Assembly: GCA_017483605.1 (NCBI GenBank)
Contig: JAFUWG010000002.1
Location: forward strand, 1 to 49,933
Source of the DNA: Bacteroidaceae bacterium
GTDB lineage: Bacteria; Bacteroidota; Bacteroidia; Bacteroidales; Bacteroidaceae
Direction: 5' to 3'
DNA: 49,933 nucleotides
The notes under the pieces: model-generated
Databases searched by the model: none
What the model was told of the DNA's origin: nothing
The model's input: only the letters and a program-made list of their open reading frames with translations
Shown here: in pieces, positions 18,253 through 27,017 of the stretch
Numbering within the stretch: position 1 is the first letter of the stretch
Layout: the number at the start of each line of letters is the position of its first letter
Program-made: the position numbers and the translations under genes

Positions 18253-18281
18253 AAGCCACTCCTCACGAGTGGCTTTTTTGT
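18253..18281 (+). terminator. Rho-independent terminator of tRNA-Lys
   Basis: AAGCCACT pairs with AGTGGCTT around CCTCACG, followed by a T-run. It lies 12 nt after the tRNA. Confidence 0.85.
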
Positions 18282-18330
18282 GTCTTGACCTCACGGGGCA
18301 AGTGCTCCATGTCAAGGGATGTCCGTTTCA

Positions 18331-18576
18331 TCATAACATGCCTTCCAATCGTTCCACGGCACAAGTGATGTCCTCCTGAAACCGTTGATGGTCTCGGAGG
18401 AAGTCGGAACGACCCTCGGACAAGGTCTCGTACAGTTCTTGGCTCATGTCATCCACATAGGAACCGATGGCATACTCAATGTCATCCTTCTGCCAGTCGA
18501 GAGAAGAATGTATATAGACGTTCCGCTTCTGGTGTAGAAAACTGTATGCGGTTTCTATGCTGTCCTTCGTTATCAT
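18331..18576 (-). CDS. Small conserved-looking protein, unknown function
   Basis: 81 aa (MITKDSIETAYSFLHQ...), predicted mostly helical and acidic, with a Trp-Gln-Lys-Asp-Asp-Ile-Glu segment at ~29-35. No TM or signal peptide. The coding frame is uninterrupted with normal composition and sits just downstream of the MazG-like gene on the same strand (55-nt gap), so it is probably real. No family recognised. Confidence 0.6.
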   Translation of the reverse strand: MITKDSIETAYSFLHQKRNVYIHSSLDWQKDDIEYAIGSYVDDMSQELYETLSEGRSDFLRDHQRFQEDITCAVERLEGML

Positions 18577-18631
18577 GCGTTGCCGTTCTTTAATTCCCCG
18601 AAAGGCTGACCATCAAAAATCTTTGGAATTG

Positions 18632-18970
18632 TCATTTTGCCAGTTTGGGATTATTCCGATGGCGGTCTTGATCCCTCTTGGTTTTCTTCTCAAGGTTCTT
18701 TCGGAAGGCTTCGGTGAGGTTCACGCCTGTCTGGTTGGCAAGACAAAGGAGCACCCACAGGACATCTGCCATTTCGTCGGCTGGGTCTTGCGGTTCACCC
18801 TCCTTGAAAGATTGGTCGCCATACTTGCGGGCGATGATGCGAGCCAGTTCGCCCACTTCTTCGGTGAGGACAGCCATGTTGGTGAGTTCGGAGAAATAAC
18901 GGACGCCGTATGTCTGAATCCACTCGTCCACCACCTGCTGTGCCTCATTGAGCGTGATTGAATGTTCCAT
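18632..18970 (-). CDS. MazG-like nucleotide pyrophosphohydrolase
   Basis: 112 aa. All-alpha NTP pyrophosphohydrolase, single-domain MazG-like: acidic metal-binding motifs EEVGELARIIAR (EExxE, ~36-47) and DEMADVLWVLL (ExxD, ~66-76). It probably hydrolyses (d)NTPs to NMP and PPi, a nucleotide-pool cleaning role. The ATG at 18970 (MEHSITLNEAQ) is preferred; an ATG 36 nt upstream adds a non-conserved Asn-rich extension. Confidence 0.8.
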   Translation of the reverse strand: MEHSITLNEAQQVVDEWIQTYGVRYFSELTNMAVLTEEVGELARIIARKYGDQSFKEGEPQDPADEMADVLWVLLCLANQTGVNLTEAFRKNLEKKTKRDQDRHRNNPKLAK

Positions 18971-19017
18971 CTTCGTATTACAATTTATGTTTCGTATTTT
19001 GCCCAATTTCTTTGTAG

Positions 19018-19145
19018 TTAAGGAGTTAAGTAGTTATCGCTACGCTCGTCCTGCGGACAGAAGTTAAGCCATTACCATACCAGACAGGGGGGCTTCGACA
19101 CCAAGTATCGGCTTAACTACTTAACTTCTGACTACTTAACTACTT
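19018..19145. repeat. Short TTAAGTAGTT-type direct and inverted repeats
   Basis: The gap between the MazG-like gene and the FMN-binding gene holds several copies of GTTAAGTAGTT / AACTACTTAACTTC words in both orientations around GCTACGCTCGTCCTGCGG. No ORF is supported. It looks like a dispersed intergenic repeat; function unknown. Confidence 0.45.
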
Positions 19146-19240
19146 CAGAATATTGAATTATATATAATATGTGTACACAAAACTGCTTGGAAATGCCCCT
19201 TTGCATCCCCAAGCAAGTTTTGTCCTCTTTCTTCGGGCTC

Positions 19241-19624
19241 TTACTTATGCTTCTTGTAATATTCAACGCCCAGACGGACATTCTCCAGGATGGAGTTGGA
19301 CGAGATGGTTGCACCCGTCACGGCATCCACCTTTGTCTCGGCGAACTTCTTCACTGACACGCCTTCAAACTTCGGCAGGTAATCCCGCTTCACCTTGGCA
19401 AAGTGCTTAGGGGTCTCGTTGTTGGAAAGCGGCACCACCTTCACAATCTTATCCTTCTTGATATAGACCTCCACAGGGGTTGCACCTTCATAACCTTTCA
19501 CGTCTTTTCCGAGCGTCGTTGTGTTCACCACATAGGTGCCATCGCTCTGCTTTTTCATCACGTCCTGTGCCGATGCACCTGTCACGGCAAGGGCGAAAAG
19601 CAACATCATTGCAATTTTTTTCAT
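19241..19624 (-). CDS. Exported FMN-binding-domain protein
   Basis: 127 aa with a signal peptide (MKKIAMMLLFALAVTGASA). The mature part is one FMN-binding domain with the diagnostic VDAVTGATISSNSI segment (~101-114), where the Thr is the usual flavinylation site of RnfG/NqrC-like proteins. It is probably a periplasmic electron-transfer accessory. The ATG at 19624 opens the signal peptide; the earlier ATG adds a non-signal Lys-rich stretch. No Rnf/Nqr genes are in the window. Confidence 0.8.
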   Translation of the reverse strand: MKKIAMMLLFALAVTGASAQDVMKKQSDGTYVVNTTTLGKDVKGYEGATPVEVYIKKDKIVKVVPLSNNETPKHFAKVKRDYLPKFEGVSVKKFAETKVDAVTGATISSNSILENVRLGVEYYKKHK

Positions 19625-19691
19625 ATTCACTTTTTGTTTTTTTATTATCTTCGACGCCACAACACCTCAAAAGGTTTAAAGCGACGCCCTT

Positions 19692-20474
19692 TTATTGTTT
19701 CTCTGTCATGTATTTCCAGTAGCGGCGTGGCATGTCTTTCAGTTGCTTCCGCGGATTCATGCGTTCACGAATGCAGATAGCCTTGAAATACGTCCGCCAC
19801 AACTCCTGAAACACTTTCTCATTCTCGCTCAGCAAGTCGTCACGCAGTTTTCCGCTATCGAGGTCGAACGGAAGGGAATCCTCCTGCAGAAAAGTGATGC
19901 GAGTCACCTCCTGCTGGTCATAGTAGAACCCGTAGCGACGTTTGGCATCATAGATGAGCCACGGCTGGTCGCCGAAGCGGTCGCGGAAATGGGCAACCGT
20001 CAGAGGCAGCACATCGTGGTCGGGAGAGACGACACCCAGATAGGTTCCATCCTTTGCCTTCTGAAAACGAAGGAACTGCAACATCCGATGCTGCTCGTAG
20101 ATGACCTTCCTGCCAATATTCGTCACCGCCAGCACATCGGGGTCTGATAAGTTCCTTTCTATGCTCGTTCGTCCTTCGGGTTGGCGAAACACCTTGCAGA
20201 TATAATGAAACAGCGGCGTGTCCAACTCTGGCAACTCCGACAAATAACTGACCATCAGTAATTTGACCGCTTGCCGCGAAAGGCGTTTCTCCAATCCTGC
20301 CCACACTCGTCCGGCACGGTCATCCGATGTCACCACCTCATGCACTTCCTCGCAGAACAGCAGCAACGGCTCTCCCTTCCCCACCAGCATCTCTGGCTGC
20401 TGACGAAGCGAGAAAGCATCAAAGACAGCAGACAGCAGTCCGTCCAATGTCCTATCGAATGTATAGACAAGCAT
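19692..20474 (-). CDS. DUF4130 protein, partner of radical SAM enzyme
   Basis: 260 aa matching the TIGR03915/DUF4130 family (start MLVYTFDRTLDGLLSAVFDA, FRQPEGRTSIERNL-like middle, ending RNMPRRYWKYMTEKQ-like as KDMPRRYWKYMTEK). In Bacteroidetes and other bacteria it is paired with the TIGR03916 radical SAM protein and annotated as a putative DNA repair or modification pair. Its start overlaps the upstream gene's stop in TAATG, so translation is coupled. Chemistry not established. Confidence 0.85.
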   Translation of the reverse strand: MLVYTFDRTLDGLLSAVFDAFSLRQQPEMLVGKGEPLLLFCEEVHEVVTSDDRAGRVWAGLEKRLSRQAVKLLMVSYLSELPELDTPLFHYICKVFRQPEGRTSIERNLSDPDVLAVTNIGRKVIYEQHRMLQFLRFQKAKDGTYLGVVSPDHDVLPLTVAHFRDRFGDQPWLIYDAKRRYGFYYDQQEVTRITFLQEDSLPFDLDSGKLRDDLLSENEKVFQELWRTYFKAICIRERMNPRKQLKDMPRRYWKYMTEKQ

Positions 20475-21784
20475 TACTCATTCCCTCCCGATTCTTCATT
20501 CAAAAACTCCAGCGTCAACTGCATTTCCTCCGCCGCCTTCTTCTGCTGTGCCTTCGACACCAGCAGCGGCTTCAGCCGTTCGGGATGCAGTTCGTTGATG
20601 CCCACAATGGGGTTCGCATACCCATCCGTCAACTCGTGGCAAGTGATGAAATACTTCGCCTTCTTCATCACCACACCCATCTTCTTCAGATGATAAGACG
20701 TGATGCGGTTGAACCGTCGGGAGTTCACAATCAGCGTCGCAGACCTCACGCCGATGCCCGGCACACGCAGAATCCGCTCGTACTCATCCCGATTGATGTC
20801 CACCGGAAACTGCTCCGGATGCCGCAACGCCCACGCCAGTTTCGGGTCCACCTCCAAGTCGAGGTTCGCATTCGCCTCGTCCACAATCTCCTCCACCTTA
20901 AACTGATAAAACCGCATCAGCCAATCCGCCTGATACAGACGGTTCTCACGCACCAACGGCGGCTGTTTCAGCACCGGCAGACGAGGGTCGTAAGTGTTCA
21001 CGCTCACATAGCCCGAGTAATACACACGCCGCATCGTCGGTTGACCATACAGCGCCGACGACATGTGCAGGATGTCCCTGTCCGTCTCCGCTGTCGCCCC
21101 CACAATCATCTGCGTGCTCTGCCCTGCCGGCACAAACCTCGGCACATGTCTCAACCGCTTCCTGTCCTCCTTATTCTCCAGCACACCCTGCTGAATGAAC
21201 CGCATCGGCTGGAACACACTCTGATGGTCCTTCTCCGGTGCCAGCAACTTCAGCGACTCCTCCTTCGGAATCTCAATGTTCACACTCATACGGTCGGCAT
21301 ACCGCCCCGCCTCACTCATCAACTCCCGACTCGCCCCAGGAATGCTCTTCAGATGGATATACCCGTTGAACCGATGCACCGTCCGCAAGTCACGGGCAAT
21401 CGCCACCAACCGTTCCATTGTGTAATCAGGGTTCCGCACCACACCGCTGCTCAAAAACAGCCCCTCGATGTAGTTCCGCCTATAGAACTCCATCACAATC
21501 TCCTCCAACTCATGCACCGCCAGCGTCGCCCGTCGGATGTCGTTGCTCCGCCTGTTCACACAATACGCACAATCATACATGCAGTAATTCGTCAGCATCA
21601 CCTTCAGCAGCGAGATGCACCGCCCATCGTCAGCAAACGAATGACAGATGCCCACGCCCCCCACCGTGTTACCCACCATGCCCTGCTTACCACCACGCAC
21701 AGTGCCACTCGACGAACACGACACATCGTACTTCGCCGACTCCGCCAATATCTGCAACTTCTCTATGGTCTTTTCCGTCAACAT
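20474..21784 (-). CDS. Putative DNA modification/repair radical SAM protein
   Basis: 436 aa. Cluster-binding CMYDCAYC motif (CxxxCxxC, ~68-75) preceded by the family segment KYDVSCSSSG (~17-26). The C-terminal part has a helix-hairpin-helix element (ILRVPGIGVRSATLI, ~341-355) suggesting DNA binding. Known TIGR03916 proteins are predicted DNA modification or repair enzymes, always with the DUF4130 partner, as here. The ATG at 21784 is chosen because the -7 box at 21832-21825 lies inside the longer ORF. Confidence 0.85.
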   Translation of the reverse strand: MLTEKTIEKLQILAESAKYDVSCSSSGTVRGGKQGMVGNTVGGVGICHSFADDGRCISLLKVMLTNYCMYDCAYCVNRRSNDIRRATLAVHELEEIVMEFYRRNYIEGLFLSSGVVRNPDYTMERLVAIARDLRTVHRFNGYIHLKSIPGASRELMSEAGRYADRMSVNIEIPKEESLKLLAPEKDHQSVFQPMRFIQQGVLENKEDRKRLRHVPRFVPAGQSTQMIVGATAETDRDILHMSSALYGQPTMRRVYYSGYVSVNTYDPRLPVLKQPPLVRENRLYQADWLMRFYQFKVEEIVDEANANLDLEVDPKLAWALRHPEQFPVDINRDEYERILRVPGIGVRSATLIVNSRRFNRITSYHLKKMGVVMKKAKYFITCHELTDGYANPIVGINELHPERLKPLLVSKAQQKKAAEEMQLTLEFLNEESGGNE

Positions 21785-21824
21785 CCTCTGAAAAACAATA
21801 AGCGATACTTCCCGAAATTTTTTG

Positions 21825-21832
21825 CAAAGGTA
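21825..21832 (-). promoter_or_regulatory. -7 box (TACCTTTG) of radical SAM/DUF4130 operon
   Basis: Minus-strand TACCTTTGC lies 41 nt before the ATG at 21784 and matches TAnnTTTG; the -33 box is weak. Confidence 0.55.
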
Positions 21833-22153
21833 ATCAAAATAAACGAGAAACACGCCATTTTTCCGCGAACAATTTTTTGTTACTTTAATTGTTACTCACG
21901 CTGATACTTTTTCCCACAAAATCACCTCAAAACGCCCAAACAACCAAACACCCATCTTTCTATCCGTTTTCACGCTTTTGCCTCATGATTGCCAACCAAC
22001 AGACCTGCAATTCCGACCATTCGAACACTTTTCGTCCCTCTTTTCCCTCTTTTTTCTTGTGTCAAATGAGGTTCTTCGTCCAAACACCCTCCCCAACACC
22101 TCACACAACTCCCTCTCGCCTCCTACGAGCAAAGAAGCAGGAAAGGTGTTCAC

Positions 22154-22338
22154 AATTTAGCGTTGGAATAAAAAATAATTTGGCGTTGGGACAGAAATCA
22201 ATTTAGCGTTGGGACAAAAGTCAATTTGGCGTTGGGACAAGTTTTTGTAACAATGCCAAATTATTTTTTGTTCCAATGCCAATATGCTTCACGTCACAAT
22301 GCTAAACTATTACACGTTCCTATGCCAAATATTTGAGA
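22154..22338. repeat. Palindromic array of eight 23-bp units
   Basis: Four direct units (starts 22154, 22177, 22200, 22223) with core AATTTRGCGTTGGRAY are followed, after an 8-bp centre, by four units in the opposite orientation (starts 22247, 22270, 22293, 22316) with core GTNNCWATGCYAAAT. Spacing is exactly 23 bp throughout both halves. The flanking 21833-22153 and 22339-22803 hold no supported gene. Confidence 0.85.
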
Positions 22339-22803
22339 CCTTTACGGCATCTCATCCTCGCGGTATTGACATACCTGAAAAATCAGAGTAATCTGATAAA
22401 TCGTTCCTTCGGAAGTAGGGTGTTCAATATGATGTACCCAATTTCTGCTTAGTTCGACAATGCCATTAGCGTTAACCTGTATAATTCATAGAGGTTTTCT
22501 CATCTCTGATTTGTAGTTGTTTATCTTATGGCATTAGCTCCATGCGACAGGAGTGTGCCGGATTACGATGTGTTATGATAAGTTTTTATGGATTCAGCAT
22601 AGCGTTTCAGCCTCATTTACTGCATGGCTTATAGCATATGGGCACAAAAGCTTCCCGTCCTTGCTTGAGGACGTTTCCTTATGCAATGATTGTAGTGAAT
22701 TATTTAGGTTAGTTTATTGGCGCAAAATTAGGGAAAAATAGTAAAACGTTCAATATATTTATGGAAAAATTGAAGAAAATGGTGATAGTTCGGATAAAAT
22801 GCT

Positions 22804-22811
22804 TACCTTTG
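22804..22811 (+). promoter_or_regulatory. -7 box (TACCTTTG) of TonB-dependent receptor gene
   Basis: TACCTTTGC at 55 nt before the receptor start; no clear -33 TTTG at the right distance. Confidence 0.5.
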
Positions 22812-22865
22812 CACACGGATTATTAAGATTCGTCGAGAAAGCAGAGAATTAGGTAACAAATGTGT

Positions 22866-25800
22866 ATGAAAAAAAGACAGTTTTTGTTCATGACCGTTTT
22901 TGTGTTGTTACTGACGGCCAGAGCTCAGGTAACGACTTCAGGGATTACAGGTGTTGTGATGGCAGACGGTGAAGAGGCTATCGGTGCAACGGTGACGGCA
23001 AAGCATGCGCCTTCTGGTGCCGTGTATCGCGCCGTGACTAATATTGACGGCCGATATACCATCACTGGTATGCGTGCCGGTGGCCCTTATGAGGTTGAGA
23101 TCTCGTACATCGGCTACCAGACCAGCAAGTTCACGGGCTATCAACTCGCACTGGGTCAGAACACCGTGATAAATGCCACGCTGACACAGGACAGCGAACT
23201 GTTGCAGGAAATTGTGATAACGGCTCAGGCCAACAATACGATGCGCAGTGACCGCTCAGGTGCCGTGACCAATCTGAACTCTGAACAGATGGCTGTCATT
23301 CCGACTGTGGGCCGCTCGATGACCGACATTATGAAGATGACGCCGCAGTCGAGCAGTGCCAGTGGTATGGCTATCGGTGGTGGTAACTACCGTCAGTCGA
23401 GTGTCACCATCGACGGTGCCTCGTTCAACAATGCCTTCGGTCTGGGCTCCTCTCCGTTGCCCGGTGGCGGTACGCCCATCTCGCTCGACGCCTTGGAGCA
23501 GATGACGGTGAGCATCACCCCGTATGACGTCCGCCAGAGCGGATTCACAGGTGGTGGCATTAATGCCGTGACGAAGAGCGGTACCAACCAGTTCAAGGGC
23601 TCCGCCTATACCTATCTGACCAGCACTTCGCTGCGCGGCAATCGAGTGGGCACAACCACTTTGGGCGTTGACGATGGACATACCAATACTTACGGTCTCA
23701 CCCTCGGAGGCCCCATCCTGAAGGATAAACTATTCTTCTTTGTGAACGGGGAGATAGAGGATAACGTGACGACAGGTCCTGCTGCCCGTGCCGGTGAGGG
23801 TAATACGCCTTATACGACGACGAACCGCCGTCCGCAGATCGGGGAGTTGGAGAGCCTGTCAGACTATATGCAGAAGACTTACGGCCTGACAACTGGTCCA
23901 TGGCAGGCCTATAATGTGAAGACACCTGCCTATCGAATCCTGGCTCGCATGGACTGGAACATCAATGACGACCATAAGTTTAATGTGCGTTTCACCAAGT
24001 CGAACCGTAAGGCCTCGAATCCTGCTTCGGCTTCACGCTCTATCGGTAGCAACCGTGCCACCTTAATATATGGTGGCAACCAGAACAGTTATGGCAGCAA
24101 TACCGACTATGGTATGTCGTCGCTCTCCAGCCGCTACTATGCAGAGTATCGCTTCACCTCTGTGGCTGCTGAGTTGAACAGCAAGTTCGGTAAGGTGCAG
24201 AACACGCTGCGCGGCACCTATTCCTTCCAGGATCAGCCGCGCTCGAATGAGTACGGCGAGTCGGCACCGGTGGTGGAAATCGTGATGAACAATGGGCAAG
24301 GCCTCTATCCGACCTGGGCGCTGACAGGTGATTTGTTCACTTATGGCAATCTGGCTCAGACAAAGAATACTGTGATTACTGATGAGGTGAACTTCCAGAT
24401 TGGTAAGCACAACCTCTTCGGCGGACTTCAGTTTGAACATAACTATGCTGCCAACGGCTATGCACAGGCTGCTGCAGGTTACTATGCTTTCGAGGCAACC
24501 CCCGAGCAGGTGGCTGCCGGTGACTGGGCTTCGGTCTTCACAAAGGCCAATACCCGTCTCTTCGGTATCACATACGGCAATAACGAAGGTCACTCGATGT
24601 TCACCTCAAAGATGAGCACCAACCAGTGGTCACTCTATCTGCAGGACAATATGAGTCTGAGCGACCGTTTCCGTCTGTCTCTTGGCGTACGCTTCGAATT
24701 GCCGTCTTACCCAGAGTTGAAGGATAATTTCAATGCCGACTATTATAATATCGACTTTGGCGGGCAGCACTTCCGTACCGACGATGTGCCTGGCGCCAGC
24801 ATCTCATTCTCGCCGCGTGCCGGTTTCAACTGGGATATCACGGGTGAGCGCAACCTGATTCTGCGTGGTGGAACAGGTCTGTTCGTGGGGCGTATGCCGT
24901 TCGTGTGGCTCGTCTCTGCCGTCGGTAACTCAGGTATGGGGCAGACATCCTATATTGCCTCGCAGACCAAGGGCACTATACCCACATTCACCACCAGCCA
25001 GGCAGATATGCTGACGCAAATAGGGGCTTCGAGCCAGACTACTATCCCCGGTAGCCCGACCATCCTGAGCAAGGACCTGCGGATGCCGAAGACCTGGAAG
25101 ACTTCGCTGGCTTTCGATGCCAAACTGCCTGGTGATATCGATTTCTCACTGGAGGGTATATATAACAAGGACCTCAACCCCGTGGTGGTTTCTAACCGTG
25201 ACATCTATTGGGACGGTACCTCTACCATCGACCTCGGCCATGGTGATGTGCGCCACAAGATGTCCTATTACGATGCCGACCACTCAGCCTACGTGCTGGA
25301 GAATGCCGGCTCGAAGGCCTACTATATGTCGCTGACCGCTCAGTTGCGCAAGTCGTTTGACTTCGGTCTCGACCTGGCTGCTTCTTATACGATGTCGAAG
25401 GCCAAGAGTTATACGGAGGGTATCGGCGACCAGGTGTCATCGGCCTACAACAACTATCGTAACTCCCTCAATGCCGTCAACGACAATGAGACAGGCTATG
25501 CTACCTATGTGGCTCCTAACCGTCTGCTCTTCTCGGCTAGTTATAAACTGAAGGAGAGCAACCGTGCCACTTCGACATTCAGTCTGATCTATGATGGCTA
25601 TCAGTATGGATTTCTGGGCGACTACAGTTACAGTCGCTACAGTTATATCTTCTCAAGCAATGTCAATAGCGATGCGCTGGCTCCCGGCAACCTGATCTAT
25701 GTGCCGGCCTCACGTGCGGAACTCGACGCCTGGGACTTTGCTGAGAGTACCTATGGCACTGACAAGAAAGTCTATACGGCTGATATGCAGCGTGATGACT

Positions 25801-26168
25801 TCTGGGCCTATATCCAGCAGGATGACTATCTGAAGAACCGTACGGGCCAGTATGCTGAGCGCGGCGGAGCCAAGATGCCTTGGCATCATCAACTGGATTT
25901 TAAATATGTACGCGACATGAACATCCAGATAGGTAAGACCCGTCATGCCCTGCAGTTGGGACTCGACATTCTGAACCTGCCCAACTTTCTCTGCAAGGAC
26001 TGGGGGCTCTACAAGCAGGTGCAGGGCAACTCGCTGCTGACGTATAGTAAGGGTAAGTATACGTATAATACCGTGAACGGACAGCGTCATACGGAGACTT
26101 ACCAGAAAATGCTGAGTACGGCCTCGACATATCAGATTATGTTTACTATCAGGTATCTGTTCAATTAA
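22866..26168 (+). CDS. Oar-like TonB-dependent outer-membrane receptor
   Basis: 1100 aa. Signal peptide (MKKRQFLFMTVFVLLLTARAQ), then a carboxypeptidase-regulatory-like Ig domain (~25-100; TGVVMADGEEAIGATVT), a plug domain (~115-230; SVTIDGASFNNAFG) and a C-terminal beta-barrel ending in FTIRYLFN with a terminal aromatic-Asn pattern. The layout resembles Oar-type receptors rather than a classic SusC, and no SusD-like gene follows. Substrate unknown. ATG 22866 is preferred; an in-frame ATG two codons upstream is possible. Followed by a strong terminator. Confidence 0.85.
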   Translation: MKKRQFLFMTVFVLLLTARAQVTTSGITGVVMADGEEAIGATVTAKHAPSGAVYRAVTNIDGRYTITGMRAGGPYEVEISYIGYQTSKFTGYQLALGQNTVINATLTQDSELLQEIVITAQANNTMRSDRSGAVTNLNSEQMAVIPTVGRSMTDIMKMTPQSSSASGMAIGGGNYRQSSVTIDGASFNNAFGLGSSPLPGGGTPISLDALEQMTVSITPYDVRQSGFTGGGINAVTKSGTNQFKGSAYTYLTSTSLRGNRVGTTTLGVDDGHTNTYGLTLGGPILKDKLFFFVNGEIEDNVTTGPAARAGEGNTPYTTTNRRPQIGELESLSDYMQKTYGLTTGPWQAYNVKTPAYRILARMDWNINDDHKFNVRFTKSNRKASNPASASRSIGSNRATLIYGGNQNSYGSNTDYGMSSLSSRYYAEYRFTSVAAELNSKFGKVQNTLRGTYSFQDQPRSNEYGESAPVVEIVMNNGQGLYPTWALTGDLFTYGNLAQTKNTVITDEVNFQIGKHNLFGGLQFEHNYAANGYAQAAAGYYAFEATPEQVAAGDWASVFTKANTRLFGITYGNNEGHSMFTSKMSTNQWSLYLQDNMSLSDRFRLSLGVRFELPSYPELKDNFNADYYNIDFGGQHFRTDDVPGASISFSPRAGFNWDITGERNLILRGGTGLFVGRMPFVWLVSAVGNSGMGQTSYIASQTKGTIPTFTTSQADMLTQIGASSQTTIPGSPTILSKDLRMPKTWKTSLAFDAKLPGDIDFSLEGIYNKDLNPVVVSNRDIYWDGTSTIDLGHGDVRHKMSYYDADHSAYVLENAGSKAYYMSLTAQLRKSFDFGLDLAASYTMSKAKSYTEGIGDQVSSAYNNYRNSLNAVNDNETGYATYVAPNRLLFSASYKLKESNRATSTFSLIYDGYQYGFLGDYSYSRYSYIFSSNVNSDALAPGNLIYVPASRAELDAWDFAESTYGTDKKVYTADMQRDDFWAYIQQDDYLKNRTGQYAERGGAKMPWHHQLDFKYVRDMNIQIGKTRHALQLGLDILNLPNFLCKDWGLYKQVQGNSLLTYSKGKYTYNTVNGQRHTETYQKMLSTASTYQIMFTIRYLFN

Positions 26169-26179
26169 CCCCACCCCAA

Positions 26180-26202
26180 CCCCTCCCCTTCGAGGGGAGG
26201 GG
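26180..26202. repeat. CCCCTCCCC/GGGGAGGGG hairpin after receptor gene
   Basis: A 9-bp perfect GC stem around TTCGA directly after the receptor stop, followed by a shorter copy of the same words at ~26218-26233. A common intergenic hairpin type; possible mRNA 3' stabiliser. Confidence 0.55.
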
Positions 26203-26236
26203 AGTAAGAAGGAAGTTCTCCCCTTCGAGGGGGCAA

Positions 26237-26274
26237 AAAATAGAATCCTCGCCGATTGGCGAGGATTCTATTTT
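26237..26274 (+). terminator. Strong terminator after TonB-dependent receptor
   Basis: A 17-bp perfect stem (AAAATAGAATCCTCGCC with its complement) around GATT, ending in TTTT. A-run and T-run are on both sides, so it can work in either direction. Confidence 0.85.
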
Positions 26275-26685
26275 AGTAGGGGCACCCGAAATATTAAATG
26301 CAAAATTGGATAAAAACGGATAAAGGAAAATGCGGATTAAGTAATTGATTATCATGCACTTAATTAAATTGTTAATTTTTGAGAAATACCATATTTTTGC
26401 ATTAGTTCACAAACAATCCGAATTTTTTCGACCTGTAAGGTTGAAAATGCCAGATTTTCATAGTTAAATAATCATAATGGCCCCCTTACCATTCTTGACA
26501 CTCTACCTCTACAGAAGTTATCAAAAATCCTTCAAGGTACTAATATTCAGGTGCTTTTGTTTGTTCTTGCCATCCTCAGCGCCACCCTACTGAAGGGGGT
26601 GACATAGGGGGTACACACTCAACACACGGTCTTGCTATATTGCTGTAAACGACTGGTAGATAGAGTTTTAAACTATGTTTGCCAG

Positions 26686-26717
26686 TTTGTCCAGGTGCTG
26701 ATATTGCACTAACTTTG
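26686..26717 (+). promoter_or_regulatory. Promoter of the IS transposase
   Basis: TTTG (26686-26689), a 20-bp spacer, TAACTTTG (26710-26717): a consensus Bacteroidetes promoter 24 nt before the ATG at 26742. Confidence 0.75.
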
Positions 26718-26741
26718 TGGCACAAAACAACAAGAAGTGCA

Positions 26742-27017
26742 ATGGAGAATAAAAAAGATCAGGCACCTGCCAATGGTACAAAACTTGAGTTCGTGGCACG
26801 CTTCACGCTGCCCGATGGTAGGGTCATTGAGAAGATGGTGGAGGCAGACGGAGGCATCCCTTCCCCTGAGGAGTTTGACATCACAGACAGAGGCAGGTTC
26901 CTCGCCACATTCGACAGGTATGAGCGGAGCGTCATAGAGGCTCGTGACCAGCTGGCCAAGGTCATCGGCGAGACAGTGTCTGAGGAAATAAAAAAAACGT
27001 CGGGCCGCAAGGAATAG
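26742..27017 (+). CDS. IS ORF A (N-terminal part of ISKra4-like transposase)
   Basis: 91 aa (MENKKDQAPANGTKLEF...). An A-run at 26990-26997 in its last codons reads A AAA AAA in frame. A -1 slip there joins it to the next frame, which is open from that point into ORF B. It is thus probably the front of a fused transposase made by programmed frameshifting, as known for some ISKra4 and many other IS families. The promoter lies just upstream. Confidence 0.6.
   Translation: MENKKDQAPANGTKLEFVARFTLPDGRVIEKMVEADGGIPSPEEFDITDRGRFLATFDRYERSVIEARDQLAKVIGETVSEEIKKTSGRKE
26990..26996 (+). promoter_or_regulatory. -1 frameshift slippery heptamer A AAA AAA
   Basis: The phase of the A-run matches the X XXY YYZ layout relative to ORF A, and the shifted frame is the ORF B frame (open from 26984 on). 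No stimulatory stem-loop was worked out. Confidence 0.55.

Noticed and set aside
20327-21904. 525-codon plus-strand frame
   Set aside because: Exact antisense of the radical SAM/DUF4130 genes; His/Arg/Pro-rich composition typical of shadow frames.
21889-22206. 105-codon frame before the 23-bp array
   Set aside because: Low-complexity Pro/Thr/Phe composition and it runs into the repeat array.
22154-22338. CRISPR array
   Set aside because: No unique spacers; repeats are contiguous and half are inverted; no cas genes in the window.
22866-26168. SusC of a SusCD polysaccharide locus
   Set aside because: No SusD-like gene or glycan enzymes follow, and the plug and layout fit Oar-like receptors better.
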